Assembly (NCBI RefSeq): GCF_008064665.1
Contig: NZ_VRZA01000008.1
Location: forward strand, 124,001 to 188,000
Direction of reading: 5' to 3'
Length of the DNA: 64,000 nt
From: Parahaliea maris
GTDB taxonomy: Bacteria; Pseudomonadota; Gammaproteobacteria; Pseudomonadales; Halieaceae
The notes below the pieces were generated by a model. That model was not told the origin of the DNA and ran no database searches. It saw only the letters and a list, made by a program, of their open reading frames with translations. Position 1 is the stretch's first letter. Every line of letters begins with the position of its first letter. Shown piece by piece: positions 18,356 to 27,359 of this stretch. Position numbers and translations under genes: made by a program.

Positions 18356-18997
18356 CTATTGCACAAAACTGACGGGACTGGCCCGGTCATCGAGAACAAA
18401 CACCAGCAGGCGACGAGGCCCGTGTGCACCGATCTGAATGGTCTGCTCCACGTCGGCAGTACGCGACGGTCCGGATACCAGGTGCACTGCACTAGCGTCC
18501 CGGTCGATGGCCCGACAGGTATCTTCCTGCCTACGTTGAAGCCGCGACAGTAGCAACAACACTGCCAGGTGATCGACAAGGAAAAGCAGGCTACTGGCGA
18601 CCGTACGGTTGGTGAAAACCAGCGTACCAGTCTCGGCGATCCCCGCGTCGGCCAATACCAGACCCGTCGCCGCCTCGCTCGTGTTGTCGGTCAGGCGGAA
18701 GGCAGACCAGTCCAGATAACCCAGGCGCTCGTCCGCTGCGAGGGTTTCAATGCCGGGTAAGCGGGAGGCAACGGACACGGGAAGCTCTGGCAGGTCCGGC
18801 AGGTCGATCAGTTCGCAACCGTTGCTGCGCGCGCGCTTTAGAAATTCATTCACCGGATCATCGACAGGAGCCAGCAGGTTCTCGGCTGGCGGCCGGGACG
18901 CCAACACCGCCGCGAATTCGCGGTTCGGCGCCTCTGCCGTGGCAGCACGAATGCGCGCCATAATCCGGTCGCGGGTCGAGCTCAAGTTGTCAGGCAT
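18356..18997 (-). CDS. lutC: LUD-domain protein LutC
   Basis: 213 aa from the ATG at 18997, chosen because AGGAGACA lies just before it; the open frame extends further upstream without support. The LUD domain shows LADAGIAETGTLVFTNR followed by LLFLVDHLAVLL and SGPSRTADVEQTIQIGAHGPR near the C-terminus. With LutA and LutB it forms the iron-sulfur L-lactate oxidising complex. Starts 8 bases inside the lutB end, showing translational coupling. In this operon the lactate comes from lactaldehyde produced by rhamnose cleavage. Confidence 0.92.
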   Translation of the reverse strand: MPDNLSSTRDRIMARIRAATAEAPNREFAAVLASRPPAENLLAPVDDPVNEFLKRARSNGCELIDLPDLPELPVSVASRLPGIETLAADERLGYLDWSAFRLTDNTSEAATGLVLADAGIAETGTLVFTNRTVASSLLFLVDHLAVLLLLSRLQRRQEDTCRAIDRDASAVHLVSGPSRTADVEQTIQIGAHGPRRLLVFVLDDRASPVSFVQ

Positions 18998-20423
18998 TGT
19001 GCTTGTCTCCTGCTTTCGTGCCTTCCTCTCTGGCCCAGCGTTGCTGGAAACTGGCGCCCTGTGGTGCGGGCAAATCGCGATACCTGGTCCAGCCTGACGC
19101 CAGCGGCACTGTGCGCAATACACCGCGGCGGCGCCCCACAGCACCCAGCAAGCGTGTGCCGGCGCTGGTCAGGTGCCGGTACAATACGGGCTTGCGGGCA
19201 ACCACGGCGAAGGCTGCCAACAGGCGTCGACTTAACCAGGACGATTTCTTCTCTAACGTTTCGCGCTCTCGCAGTTTGCGCATCAGTCCGGGCAGCGGAA
19301 TGCGCACAGGGCACACCTCTTCACAGCGACCACAGAAGCTCGAGGCATTGGGTAATTCATCGTCCTGGGAGTAGCCACGCAGTAGTGGCGAGAGCACCGC
19401 CCCCATGGGGCCGGGGTAAACCGAATCGTAGGCGTGTCCACCCACATTCTGATAGACCGGGCAATGGTTCATGCATGCGCCGCAGCGAATACAGTGCAGC
19501 ATTTCGCGGAATTCACTGGCGAGCAGGTCGGTGCGGTGGTTATCCAGCAGGACGACATGGAAGTTTTCAGGTCCATCCTGCTCCCCCTGCGCACGCGGGC
19601 CGCTGAAAAAACTGGTATAAGCGGTAATCGGTTGCCCGGTGGCGCTGCGCGACAGCACCCGAAGAATCTTGCTGGCGTCCTCCCAGCCGGGAACAACCCG
19701 GTCAAACGACGTGGTGACGATGTGGGTACGCGGCAGCCGTGCGGTGAGGTCACCGTTGCCTTCGTTGGTCACCAGCGCAGCGGTGCCGGTTTCAGCGATC
19801 AGCAGATTGGCCCCGGTAATGCCGACATCCGCGGACAGGAAGCGCTCGCGAATCACCGCACGGGCCTCGTCGACCAGCGCGCTCACCTCGCCGAGATCCC
19901 GCTCGCCCAGCGCATGGGCATTGCGAAACAGGTCGGCTATCTGGCTCCGGGTCTTGTGCAGGGCCGGCGCGACGATGTGGCTGGGCGGCTCGTGAGCCAA
20001 CTGGATAATGTATTCGCCCAGGTCGGTTTCCCAGGGCGTGAGCCCGGCCTGTTCCAGCGCCTGGTTGAGCGCTGCCTCCTCCCCCACCATGGACTTGCCC
20101 TTGGTGACGGTTTGCGCGCCAGCCCGTAGACAGATATCTATCACGATCCGGCGCAGGTCCTCGGTGCTCTCGGCCCAGTGCACCTGTCCGCCGGCGGCTG
20201 TGACCTGCTGCTCGAACTCCTCGAGGCATGCCGCGAGGTTGGACAACGAGCGCTGACGCACTTCACGAGCCTGATCGCGCATCAAATCGAAATCCGGTTC
20301 CGCGGCGATGGCGCTGGCCCGTTTGTCGACAAAACCACTGCGCGCCCTGGCCAGCGCGCTTTGCAACTGCGGGTCATCCAGAGCCGCGCCAGCGCGGGCG
20401 ATAAATGTCTGCGGGCCGCTCAC
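18990..20423 (-). CDS. lutB: Iron-sulfur L-lactate utilisation protein LutB
   Basis: 477 aa. An N-terminal LUD domain (ETGTAALVTNEGNGDLTARLP near residue 210) is followed by two [4Fe-4S] motifs: CIRCGACMNHCP near residue 308 and CGRCEEVCP near residue 362. This order and length are those of LutB/LldF. The protein carries electrons from L-lactate oxidation in the LutABC complex. It overlaps lutA by four bases and lutC by eight, so the three are co-translated. Confidence 0.95.
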   Translation of the reverse strand: MSGPQTFIARAGAALDDPQLQSALARARSGFVDKRASAIAAEPDFDLMRDQAREVRQRSLSNLAACLEEFEQQVTAAGGQVHWAESTEDLRRIVIDICLRAGAQTVTKGKSMVGEEAALNQALEQAGLTPWETDLGEYIIQLAHEPPSHIVAPALHKTRSQIADLFRNAHALGERDLGEVSALVDEARAVIRERFLSADVGITGANLLIAETGTAALVTNEGNGDLTARLPRTHIVTTSFDRVVPGWEDASKILRVLSRSATGQPITAYTSFFSGPRAQGEQDGPENFHVVLLDNHRTDLLASEFREMLHCIRCGACMNHCPVYQNVGGHAYDSVYPGPMGAVLSPLLRGYSQDDELPNASSFCGRCEEVCPVRIPLPGLMRKLRERETLEKKSSWLSRRLLAAFAVVARKPVLYRHLTSAGTRLLGAVGRRRGVLRTVPLASGWTRYRDLPAPQGASFQQRWAREEGTKAGDKHNA

Positions 20424-21199
20424 GCGTCGCCCTCCGGAGCGGACGCTTCGCCAATCCCCGCCCCCCCGGCATCTGCCAGCAGTTCCGCTACATGACGGAC
20501 GGCCAGGTCGAGACCACGACGCCGTGCTCTGCCGGCCAGGTGTAAGAGGCAGGACACGTCACCACCCGCCAGGGTGTCAGCACCCGCTGCAAGGGCATTG
20601 TCCAGTTTGTCATCAGCCATGCGGGCCGAAACATTGCCGAACTTCACACAGAAAGTGCCGCCAAAGCCACAGCAGACCTCCGTATCCGCCATCTCCGTTA
20701 CCTCGATGCCGGCACAGCGACGCAACAGCTCCCGCGGCTGCGCCTTGACGCCCAGTTCGCGCAGTCCAGCACAGCTATCGTGATAGGTGACCACTCCGTG
20801 GCGCGTGGCAGGTAGTGCCGCGGGGGGCTGAAAATCCGCCACCTCGACAAGGAAGGTCGTCAGTTCGTAAACCCGCTCACAAAAAGCGCTCACCCGCGCT
20901 TGCCGGGGGTCGTTAGCGAACAGCTCGGGGTAGTGACAGGTGATCATCCCGGTACAGGAACCCGAGGGGATCACCGTGTAGCTGTAACGCTCGAACTGCT
21001 CCACGATCTGCCACGCCAGTTCCCGCGCATGCCGTGCATCACCATTGTTGTAGTTCACCTGGCCACAACAGCTTTGCGGTGGAACCTCTACCCGATAACC
21101 GGCCTGCTCCAGCAAGCGCGCCGTGGCAAAACCCACGTCTGGACGAAACAGGTCTACAGGGCAGCTGGCAAACAGGGCGACAGTGTCGCGGTATTCCAC
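20420..21199 (-). CDS. lutA: (Fe-S)-binding protein LutA
   Basis: 259 aa, GTG start at 21199 with TGAGG a short distance upstream. Two CCG domains are visible: SCCGQVNYNNG near residue 43 and EVCCGFGGTFCVKFGN near residue 174, each ligating a cluster as in heterodisulfide-reductase-like proteins. LutA is the third part of the L-lactate dehydrogenase complex LutABC. It begins 8 bases after rhamnose isomerase ends and overlaps lutB by four bases. Confidence 0.94.
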   Translation of the reverse strand: MEYRDTVALFASCPVDLFRPDVGFATARLLEQAGYRVEVPPQSCCGQVNYNNGDARHARELAWQIVEQFERYSYTVIPSGSCTGMITCHYPELFANDPRQARVSAFCERVYELTTFLVEVADFQPPAALPATRHGVVTYHDSCAGLRELGVKAQPRELLRRCAGIEVTEMADTEVCCGFGGTFCVKFGNVSARMADDKLDNALAAGADTLAGGDVSCLLHLAGRARRRGLDLAVRHVAELLADAGGAGIGEASAPEGDA

Positions 21200-21207
21200 T
21201 GGATACC

Positions 21208-22500
21208 TCAGACGATACCGGAGCCGGATTGACCACTGCTGGGGCGCCGCTTGTCGACCTCCGCGCGATAACCACTGGCGCGATAGACGTCGATCGGTTG
21301 GGCAGCCCCACCCTCAAGCACGCGCGCCCTGGCAAGAATGGGCGATACGTCAAGGTTGAAGGCCGCCTTCAATGTGTTGGTGGCAAGCATGGCGTCGTTG
21401 CCATCCTGGTGAGTGTAGAGCGCCTCACGATCAACCAGGAGCGCCTTCACATAGGAGCGCTGCACTTCCTCGGCAGAGTTCATAAGACTCTCGATCGGGT
21501 CCGTCACGTTGTGTGACTGGTCCAGCATGTAGGCCGGGCTGAAGCCCGTCTGCCCGCGATGCTCCGCATCTACCAGTTCATTGAACACGAGGAACTGCTG
21601 GTAGGGATGAATCGAACCGCTGTCCAGATCGTCGTCGCCGTATTTGCTGTCGTTGAAATGGAAGCCCGCCAGTTTGTGGAACTGGATCAGGCGCGACACG
21701 ATCATCTCGATGTTCACATTGGGTGCGTGGTGCCCGAGATCAACCAGACAACGCGCTTTTTCGCCCAGCTCCGTAGCACAGAGAACACTGGTACCCCAAT
21801 CCTGGATAACGGTGGAGTAGAAGGCCGGCTCGAACATCTTGTGTTCCAGGAACATCTGCCAGGCATCGGGCAGCGCATCGTAAATCGCGCGAGTGCTCTC
21901 CAGGTAGCGTTCCAGCTGCCGCTGGAAGTGGGACTGCCCCGGGAAATTACTGCCATCGCCAACCCACACAGTGAGCGCCTGGGCGCCCAGTATCTGCCCC
22001 CACTCGATGCACTCGAGGTTGTGAGCTACCGCCTGGTCACGTACAGCCGGGTCGGTGTGGCTGAGGCTACCGTACTTGTAGGACAGGGGCTGCCCGGGCT
22101 GATCCTGGAAGGTATTGGAGTTGACTGCGTCAAAACCGAGGCCGAGGGCGTCCGCGTGCTGGCGCAGCTCACTGAAATCGTCGACCCGGTCCCAGGGAAA
22201 GTGAGGTGACACCCGCGGCGTACACCGTACGAGCTGCTGGATGACCGCACAGTCTTCCAGTTTCTCGAAGATATTGCGTGGTTCGCCGGGGCCGGGAAAG
22301 CGTGCGAACCGCGTGCCGCCAGTACCTGTGCCCCAACTGGGCACGGCTACGACAAATTGCCGGGCGCGCTCCGTCACCACGTCAATATCTACGCCGCGGC
22401 GTGATAGCAACGCCCCGAGGTAGTCATAGTCCGCCTGCAGGTCGGCACTGGCTTGCTGGTTGGCTTCGGCGATCAGGCCGCTATCGATCGGAGTCTTCAT
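21208..22500 (-). CDS. rhaI: L-rhamnose isomerase, RhaI type
   Basis: 430 aa, the size of the Pseudomonas/Bacillus/Mesorhizobium-type L-rhamnose isomerase rather than E. coli RhaA. It is a xylose-isomerase-like TIM barrel. Metal and substrate segments are visible as FLEHKMFEPAFYSTVIQDWG, CLVDLGHHAPNVNIE and GFHFNDSKYGDDDLDSG. It converts L-rhamnose to L-rhamnulose in the cytoplasm. It lies between the aldolase/dehydrogenase gene (113-base gap, with an inverted repeat) and lutA. The ribosome binding site is weak (AAAAGAG well upstream). Confidence 0.95.
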   Translation of the reverse strand: MKTPIDSGLIAEANQQASADLQADYDYLGALLSRRGVDIDVVTERARQFVVAVPSWGTGTGGTRFARFPGPGEPRNIFEKLEDCAVIQQLVRCTPRVSPHFPWDRVDDFSELRQHADALGLGFDAVNSNTFQDQPGQPLSYKYGSLSHTDPAVRDQAVAHNLECIEWGQILGAQALTVWVGDGSNFPGQSHFQRQLERYLESTRAIYDALPDAWQMFLEHKMFEPAFYSTVIQDWGTSVLCATELGEKARCLVDLGHHAPNVNIEMIVSRLIQFHKLAGFHFNDSKYGDDDLDSGSIHPYQQFLVFNELVDAEHRGQTGFSPAYMLDQSHNVTDPIESLMNSAEEVQRSYVKALLVDREALYTHQDGNDAMLATNTLKAAFNLDVSPILARARVLEGGAAQPIDVYRASGYRAEVDKRRPSSGQSGSGIV

Positions 22501-22523
22501 GGGCTTTTACTCTTTTGTCAATG

Positions 22524-22539
22524 AGACGCTTCAGCGTCT
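22524..22539. repeat. Inverted repeat in the aldolase-rhaI gap
   Basis: AGACGCTTCAGCGTCT forms a 7-bp-arm hairpin with a two-base loop, 24 bases before the rhaI start. The T-rich side (TTTTATT) is on the plus strand, so it would not be a terminator for the minus-strand operon. It could be an RNA processing or stabilising hairpin in the polycistronic message or a protein site. Confidence 0.45.
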
Positions 22540-22613
22540 TTTATTCAGGCCGCGCCCATCGCGCGGTATGCTCAATCCGTTATCGACTGCTCGCGCGCAG
22601 TCACGGCGCCAAC

Positions 22614-24806
22614 CTAGCGCAGGAAGGCCTCGTGCAGTCCACCATCCACGCTGATAATCTGGCCCGTCGTCTTGGACAGCTGCCCGGACACCAGCAGGTA
22701 GGCCGCTTCGGCCTGATCTTCCGGTGTGATGGCCTGCCGGGTCAGGGTGCGCTGGGCGTAGAAGCCCGCGAGCTTATCGCGAAGGCTCTCGTCATCATCA
22801 CCTTCATCATAGGGCACACTGTATTTGTTCAACGACGCGAGCACACGATCCCTCGGGAACATGGTGCTGCCCTTGACCACGGTCGCCGGTGCCAGCCCGT
22901 TGACATTGACCAGCGGGGCCAGTTCCATGGCGAGCTCACGTACCAGGTGGTTGGCAGCCGCCTTGCTGGTGTCGTAGGCCAGCGAGCCGCGCTTGGATAC
23001 CGCGGCGTTGACACTGGTCGTCAGCACCAGGGCGCCGCGCAGGTTCTGGGCCTGCCAGATTCTGTTCGCTTCGGTACCGACGATATAGGCCCCCTTCACA
23101 TTCACCGCAAAACTCAGGTCGAACATCGCCTCGTCGGACAATCCGGCCTGTCCCGGGGCAACGAACACACCGGCGGTGACAATCACCTTGTCGATGCCAC
23201 CATAGGCAAGGGTCGCCTTGCGGAACAGCGCCTCGACACTGTCGCGCTGCGTAATATCCACTTCCAGCGCCAGGGCCGGGCCACAGGCTGAGAGATCGCT
23301 GCCGGCGACACCAATGCCCTGCCCACGCTCAGCAATAATGTCACCGGCAGTGGCCTTCGCTCGCTCCAGTTTCAAGTCAGCGCAGACCACATGGGCACCT
23401 TCCCGCGCCGTACGCAAGGCCGTGGCTCGGCCGATCCCGTCGCCGGCACCGATCACCACAACCACATCCCGGGCCAGGGCCTGCTCCTTCGGCATCCGCT
23501 GCAGCTTGGCTTCCTCGAGTAACCAGTACTCGATATCAAAGGCCTCCTGCTGGGGCAATGCCACATATTCGCTGAGCGCTTCGGCACCGCGCATCACTTC
23601 GACTGCACAGTTGTAGAATTCGGCGGTTACCCGCGATTCACTCTTGTTCTTGCCCCAGGCGATCATTCCCACACCGGGAATGAGGCAAACTGTGGGGCTG
23701 GCCGGGCGTAGGGCCGGGGAGTTGTCGTGCCTGCAGGCTTGATAATAGGCGCGATAGTCCTCCCGATAGGTCGCGATGCCCTCCTCCAACTTACGCTTTA
23801 ACTCGTCGATGCTCCCATCCTGTGGATTCCAGTCCACGTACAGGGGCTTGATCTTGGTGCGCAGGAAGTGGTCGGGGCAGGAGGTGCCCAACTCGGCCAG
23901 ACGCGGCGCGTCCACAGAATTGATAAAGCGCAAAATCGTGTCATCGTACTGCACGGTGCCGATCATCTTGCCGTCAGTAGATACCAGGCCTCGCAGGAAG
24001 GGCAGCACCTCTGCCAGCACAGCGTCGCGCTCGACATCGCCAAGAGCGGAATAGCGCTGGCCCCCAAAGGTGTGTTCACCCTTGTCCCGGGCATCGATGA
24101 ACGCCGCAGCCTTCTCGATTATCTCCAGAGTACTGTCATAGCAGGCTTTACTAGTTTCCGCCCAGTTGATCACCCCGTGTCCACCGAGCAGCACCCCTTT
24201 GGCATCAGGGTATTCCCGGCACAGGTCGCGCAGGCGCAAACCGAGGTCGAAGCCGGGCCGCTGCCACGGGCAGTAGGCCAGCGCACCACCCCAGATTTCG
24301 TACGTCAGGCGCTCGGCGTCGGCACAGGCCGCCACGGCAATAACCGCATTGGGGTGCATGTGGTCGACATGACTGTGGGGGATGTAGGCGTGCAGTGGCG
24401 TATCGATCGAGGGCGCCCGCGTGTTGAGGTTGAAGGTGGTGTGGTTGTAGAGCGCCACCATGTTGTCTTCAACCGGCGTTTTCGGGCCTTTCTGCGCCGA
24501 TTCCTCGTAAATGGTCTCAAGCTGAAGCAGTTTGTCCTGGTAGAGGGACGCGAAGTTACCCGGGCCCGAGGTGCGCAGGTCACCGCCAGAGCCCTTCACC
24601 CACAGGACATCCACCGCCTCCCCGGTCAGAGGATCGCTGTCGCGGAACTTGGCCGAGGTATTACCGCCACCGGTATTGGTGATCCGCTGGTCAGACCCCA
24701 GCAGGTTGGAGCGGTAAACCAGTTGATCGAGGGGCGACATGCCCTCCGCAGCGGCTTCCTCCCAACAATAGTCCACGAAACGGTAATCAGATTTTGATTC
24801 AGACAT
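22614..24806 (-). CDS. rhaEW: Bifunctional rhamnulose-1-phosphate aldolase/L-lactaldehyde dehydrogenase
   Basis: 730 aa from the ATG at 24806 (MSESKSDYRF), preceded by GGAGG; a longer frame to 24866 runs into the operator repeats and is not favoured. The N-terminal half is a class II aldolase domain with zinc ligands in HSHVDHMHPN near residue 145 and GGHGVINWAE. The C-terminal part from about residue 447 is a short-chain dehydrogenase with GAGDGIG and the catalytic YDTSK near residue 608. This two-domain protein is known from rhamnose clusters of Chloroflexus and Bacillus (RhaEW): it cleaves rhamnulose-1-phosphate to dihydroxyacetone phosphate and L-lactaldehyde, then oxidises the latter to L-lactate. 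First gene of the rhamnose operon. Confidence 0.93.
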   Translation of the reverse strand: MSESKSDYRFVDYCWEEAAAEGMSPLDQLVYRSNLLGSDQRITNTGGGNTSAKFRDSDPLTGEAVDVLWVKGSGGDLRTSGPGNFASLYQDKLLQLETIYEESAQKGPKTPVEDNMVALYNHTTFNLNTRAPSIDTPLHAYIPHSHVDHMHPNAVIAVAACADAERLTYEIWGGALAYCPWQRPGFDLGLRLRDLCREYPDAKGVLLGGHGVINWAETSKACYDSTLEIIEKAAAFIDARDKGEHTFGGQRYSALGDVERDAVLAEVLPFLRGLVSTDGKMIGTVQYDDTILRFINSVDAPRLAELGTSCPDHFLRTKIKPLYVDWNPQDGSIDELKRKLEEGIATYREDYRAYYQACRHDNSPALRPASPTVCLIPGVGMIAWGKNKSESRVTAEFYNCAVEVMRGAEALSEYVALPQQEAFDIEYWLLEEAKLQRMPKEQALARDVVVVIGAGDGIGRATALRTAREGAHVVCADLKLERAKATAGDIIAERGQGIGVAGSDLSACGPALALEVDITQRDSVEALFRKATLAYGGIDKVIVTAGVFVAPGQAGLSDEAMFDLSFAVNVKGAYIVGTEANRIWQAQNLRGALVLTTSVNAAVSKRGSLAYDTSKAAANHLVRELAMELAPLVNVNGLAPATVVKGSTMFPRDRVLASLNKYSVPYDEGDDDESLRDKLAGFYAQRTLTRQAITPEDQAEAAYLLVSGQLSKTTGQIISVDGGLHEAFLR

Positions 24807-24858
24807 GGGCGATGGCGCCTCCGGAGCGCCCGCGGAATTATCGGTATATGGCGGTGGA

Positions 24859-24898
24859 CAATACAATCACTTTCAGTCTTTTTCAATCATTTTTTATC
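24859..24898 (-). promoter_or_regulatory. Four tandem 10-bp repeats, probable DeoR operator
   Basis: Read on the minus strand there are four head-to-tail decamers: GATAAAAAAT, GATTGAAAAA, GACTGAAAGT and GATTGTATTG (consensus GAYTGAAAAT). They end 52 bases before the aldolase ATG. DeoR-family proteins typically bind tandem TTTC/GAAA-type direct repeats with about one helical turn spacing. The operon's own DeoR regulator is the obvious candidate binder (inference). Confidence 0.6.
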
Positions 24899-24994
24899 AC
24901 GCAAAAAAATGACAATCACCACCGACATCGACTGATCGACGGCGCCGGCCACGCTGACGCGACATGTTGAGTGCGCACCAGATGACAAACACCG

Positions 24995-25027
24995 CTCCAC
25001 AATTTCTGCACAATCCGCGCATAACTT
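24995..25027 (+). promoter_or_regulatory. 11-bp direct-repeat operator, site A
   Basis: CTCCACAATTT and CTGCACAATCC are contiguous at 24995-25016, with a third weaker unit GCGCATAACTT at 25017-25027. It lies about 85 bases before the TonB receptor start. Member of the eight-site family with consensus CTSCAYAWTYC, proposed target of the BaeR-like regulator at 43935-44615. Confidence 0.7.
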
Positions 25028-25111
25028 GCGCACCGTGGATCTTGCCTATCACCAATGGCCACGTCCTTTCTAAACGCGATAAAAATTAAAGTGAAGAAGA
25101 GGATTTATCTC

Positions 25112-27217
25112 ATGAAACACACTTCCATCTCGTTTCCGGGCAGTGCAGGCGCGAGGAGCAACAAGCGGTTCGCGGCGGTTTCACTTGCGCCCCTGGCATT
25201 CGCCATCAGCGGTCTGGCCGGAGCCCAGGATGGCGAAAGCAAGGTGCTCGAGGAGATCACCGTTTATGCGGAGAAACGCTCCGCCGATCTTCAGAACACC
25301 AGCATCGCCGTAGCGACGATCTCAGGTGATCAAGCGATCAAACAGGGTCTCGTCAACATGGGCGACCTGGTCAAGGACATGATCGGGGTCAACATTCAGG
25401 ATGTCGGCGAGGGCAGTGCCGTCAACGTCCGCGGATTGGGCTGGGACATGCCGGTGGACGTTGGCGAAAACGCGGTTGCCATGTATTACGACGGCTCCGC
25501 CAACACCAGTCAGCAGGCTGCGATTTTCGGCTTCTACGACATGGAGCGCATGGAGGTTCTGCGCGGCCCTCAGGGTACGCTGTATGGACGAAATGCGACA
25601 GCGGGTGTCGTCCACGTCTACACCCGGTCTCCGGTTCCGGATGAAATGGAAGGCTACGCGCTCGCCGAGTTCGGTAACTACTCCCACAGCCGATACGAGG
25701 GAGCCGTTAATATACCGCTTACCGAGCATTCTGCCGTTCGTATTGCAGCCTCCGATATTGACCGTGACGGCTATATGTCGACCGGATCCGGGGATATCGA
25801 CGGCACTGCGGTACGCGCCAAGTACGGATATATACCGAACGACAAGTTCCTGCTGACGCTCATCGGCGAGTATAACGACCTCGGCGGCGTGAGCCCGGAT
25901 ATCAACACACCGGCCGCTTCCTACGATGCGGGCGATCCTTACGTATCCAGCCGGGTTGATCCCAACCAGAAATACGAGTTTACCACCGAAAGATACAGCG
26001 CCATTGTCGAACTGGATGCGGGACCGGGCAGGATTACATTTACACCGGCCTACTCAGAGAGCGAGCGCGGTGGCACGACATTCATCCCCTTCCCTCCACC
26101 CGGCGCCCTGATGAACTACGGGGACGACGTACTGGAACAGACATCTGCCGAGTTGCGTTATGCCTCGTTGGCGGAATCTGAAATCCAGTGGGTCGTCGGT
26201 CTGTACTACTACGATCGAGAGCAGGAGCAGTCCGTTGCGATCGGCCCGTGTTCAGGAGCGGGCTGCTTTAGAGGCGCGACCTCAGAAGCCGTTTTCGGAC
26301 AGGCTACAGTACCTGTTTCGGACAGCTTCCGGGTCATCGTGGGCGGCCGCTACAGCGAGGACGAGTCAACGCTCATACAGCGTAATGATCCGCCTGGAAC
26401 ACCGTTCGCTGATGCCGCGGAAACGTTCGACAACTTTACCTGGAAACTGGGTACCGAACTGGATCTTTCAGAAGATGCAATGGCCTATGCAACGATAGCC
26501 ACGGGTACCCGGCCAGGCGGGTTCAACACCGGTGTGAATGTCGACAGCCCAACCTTCGCCGAAGAGAAGCTGACGAGTTACGAGGTCGGGATCAAGAGCC
26601 GCTGGCTGGAAGACACCTTGCAGGTTAATGCGGCGGCATTCTATTTTGACTACCAGGACTATCAGACCACCGATGCCGCGGGTGACCCGTTCCTCGACCC
26701 GGCGAACTTCTACGTGCAGTTCTTCAACGCGGCAGATGCGCGTAACCTCGGTGTGGAACTTGAAACGGTTGCCTTGATTGGCGATGCGACCCGGATCAAT
26801 GCCGGCGTTTCCTATCTCGACGCCGAATACACGTCTGAGTTTGAACTGCATGAAAATCCGTTTTCCGATCCGATCAATCTGAAGAATGAGCCCCTGCCGC
26901 GCACGCCGAACTGGACAGTCAAGTTAGGTATCGATCACGACTTCCGCCTGGGCGATTTCGGTGTTCTAACCCTGGCCGCAGCAATGCGGTATCTCGATGA
27001 TCACAAGGGCGCAGCAATACCGACACCAGTGACGGCCATAGATTCATACTCGGTCATTGATCTCAATGCCAGCTTCTCTCCCAATGAAGGCAACTGGAGT
27101 ATTAACCTCTGGGCCAAGAATGCGGATGAAGAAGTCTACAAGATGGGCGCCAGCACTAATGATGTACAGGCGGGACCGCCTCGCATGTACGGTGCTTCCT
27201 TCCGCTACGATTTTTGA
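25112..27217 (+). CDS. TonB-dependent receptor, candidate rhamnoside receptor
   Basis: 701 aa from the ATG at 25112 with a strong GAAGAAGAGGA ribosome binding site; the frame is open further upstream without support. Signal peptide about residues 1-38, TonB box EEITVYAEKR at 47-56, plug domain with MERMEVLRGPQGTLYGRNATAGVVHV, then a 22-strand barrel ending with the aromatic SFRYDF. It imports a ligand too large or rare for porins using TonB energy. Position beside the rhamnose operon and the rhamnosidase block, and the shared operator type, suggest a rhamnose-containing glycoside as ligand. A Pro-rich loop (PFPPPGALM) is present. Confidence 0.92.
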   Translation: MKHTSISFPGSAGARSNKRFAAVSLAPLAFAISGLAGAQDGESKVLEEITVYAEKRSADLQNTSIAVATISGDQAIKQGLVNMGDLVKDMIGVNIQDVGEGSAVNVRGLGWDMPVDVGENAVAMYYDGSANTSQQAAIFGFYDMERMEVLRGPQGTLYGRNATAGVVHVYTRSPVPDEMEGYALAEFGNYSHSRYEGAVNIPLTEHSAVRIAASDIDRDGYMSTGSGDIDGTAVRAKYGYIPNDKFLLTLIGEYNDLGGVSPDINTPAASYDAGDPYVSSRVDPNQKYEFTTERYSAIVELDAGPGRITFTPAYSESERGGTTFIPFPPPGALMNYGDDVLEQTSAELRYASLAESEIQWVVGLYYYDREQEQSVAIGPCSGAGCFRGATSEAVFGQATVPVSDSFRVIVGGRYSEDESTLIQRNDPPGTPFADAAETFDNFTWKLGTELDLSEDAMAYATIATGTRPGGFNTGVNVDSPTFAEEKLTSYEVGIKSRWLEDTLQVNAAAFYFDYQDYQTTDAAGDPFLDPANFYVQFFNAADARNLGVELETVALIGDATRINAGVSYLDAEYTSEFELHENPFSDPINLKNEPLPRTPNWTVKLGIDHDFRLGDFGVLTLAAAMRYLDDHKGAAIPTPVTAIDSYSVIDLNASFSPNEGNWSINLWAKNADEEVYKMGASTNDVQAGPPRMYGASFRYDF

Positions 27218-27359
27218 GGGATCTACCAGATTGCAAGCCGATTCCAGGGTGGCCGCCTGGCCGCCCCCCCTTCCACGGCAAAAAAGCGATTTTCACAGAC
27301 AGGATGCCAGCCTTGTTGCTATCCAGCATATCGAATATTGGCTCTCATCGGTTTTCTAC

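Larger units (their letters stand above)
24807..25111. promoter_or_regulatory. Divergent regulatory region, rhamnose operon/TonB receptor
   Basis: 305 bp with no gene. It separates the minus-strand rhamnose operon from the plus-strand TonB receptor and contains two unlike operator arrays listed separately: four 10-bp units at 24859-24898 on the operon side and 11-bp units at 24995-25027 on the receptor side. The receptor ribosome binding site GAAGAAGAGGA lies at 25093-25103. Confidence 0.7.

Noticed and set aside
22524-22545. Rho-independent terminator between rhaI and the aldolase gene
   Set aside because: Hairpin plus T-run points to plus-strand termination, but the operon is on the minus strand and no plus-strand gene ends there.
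23868-24797. 309-codon plus-strand open frame
   Set aside because: Shadow of the aldolase domain of the bifunctional rhamnulose-1-phosphate aldolase gene; no recognisable protein features.
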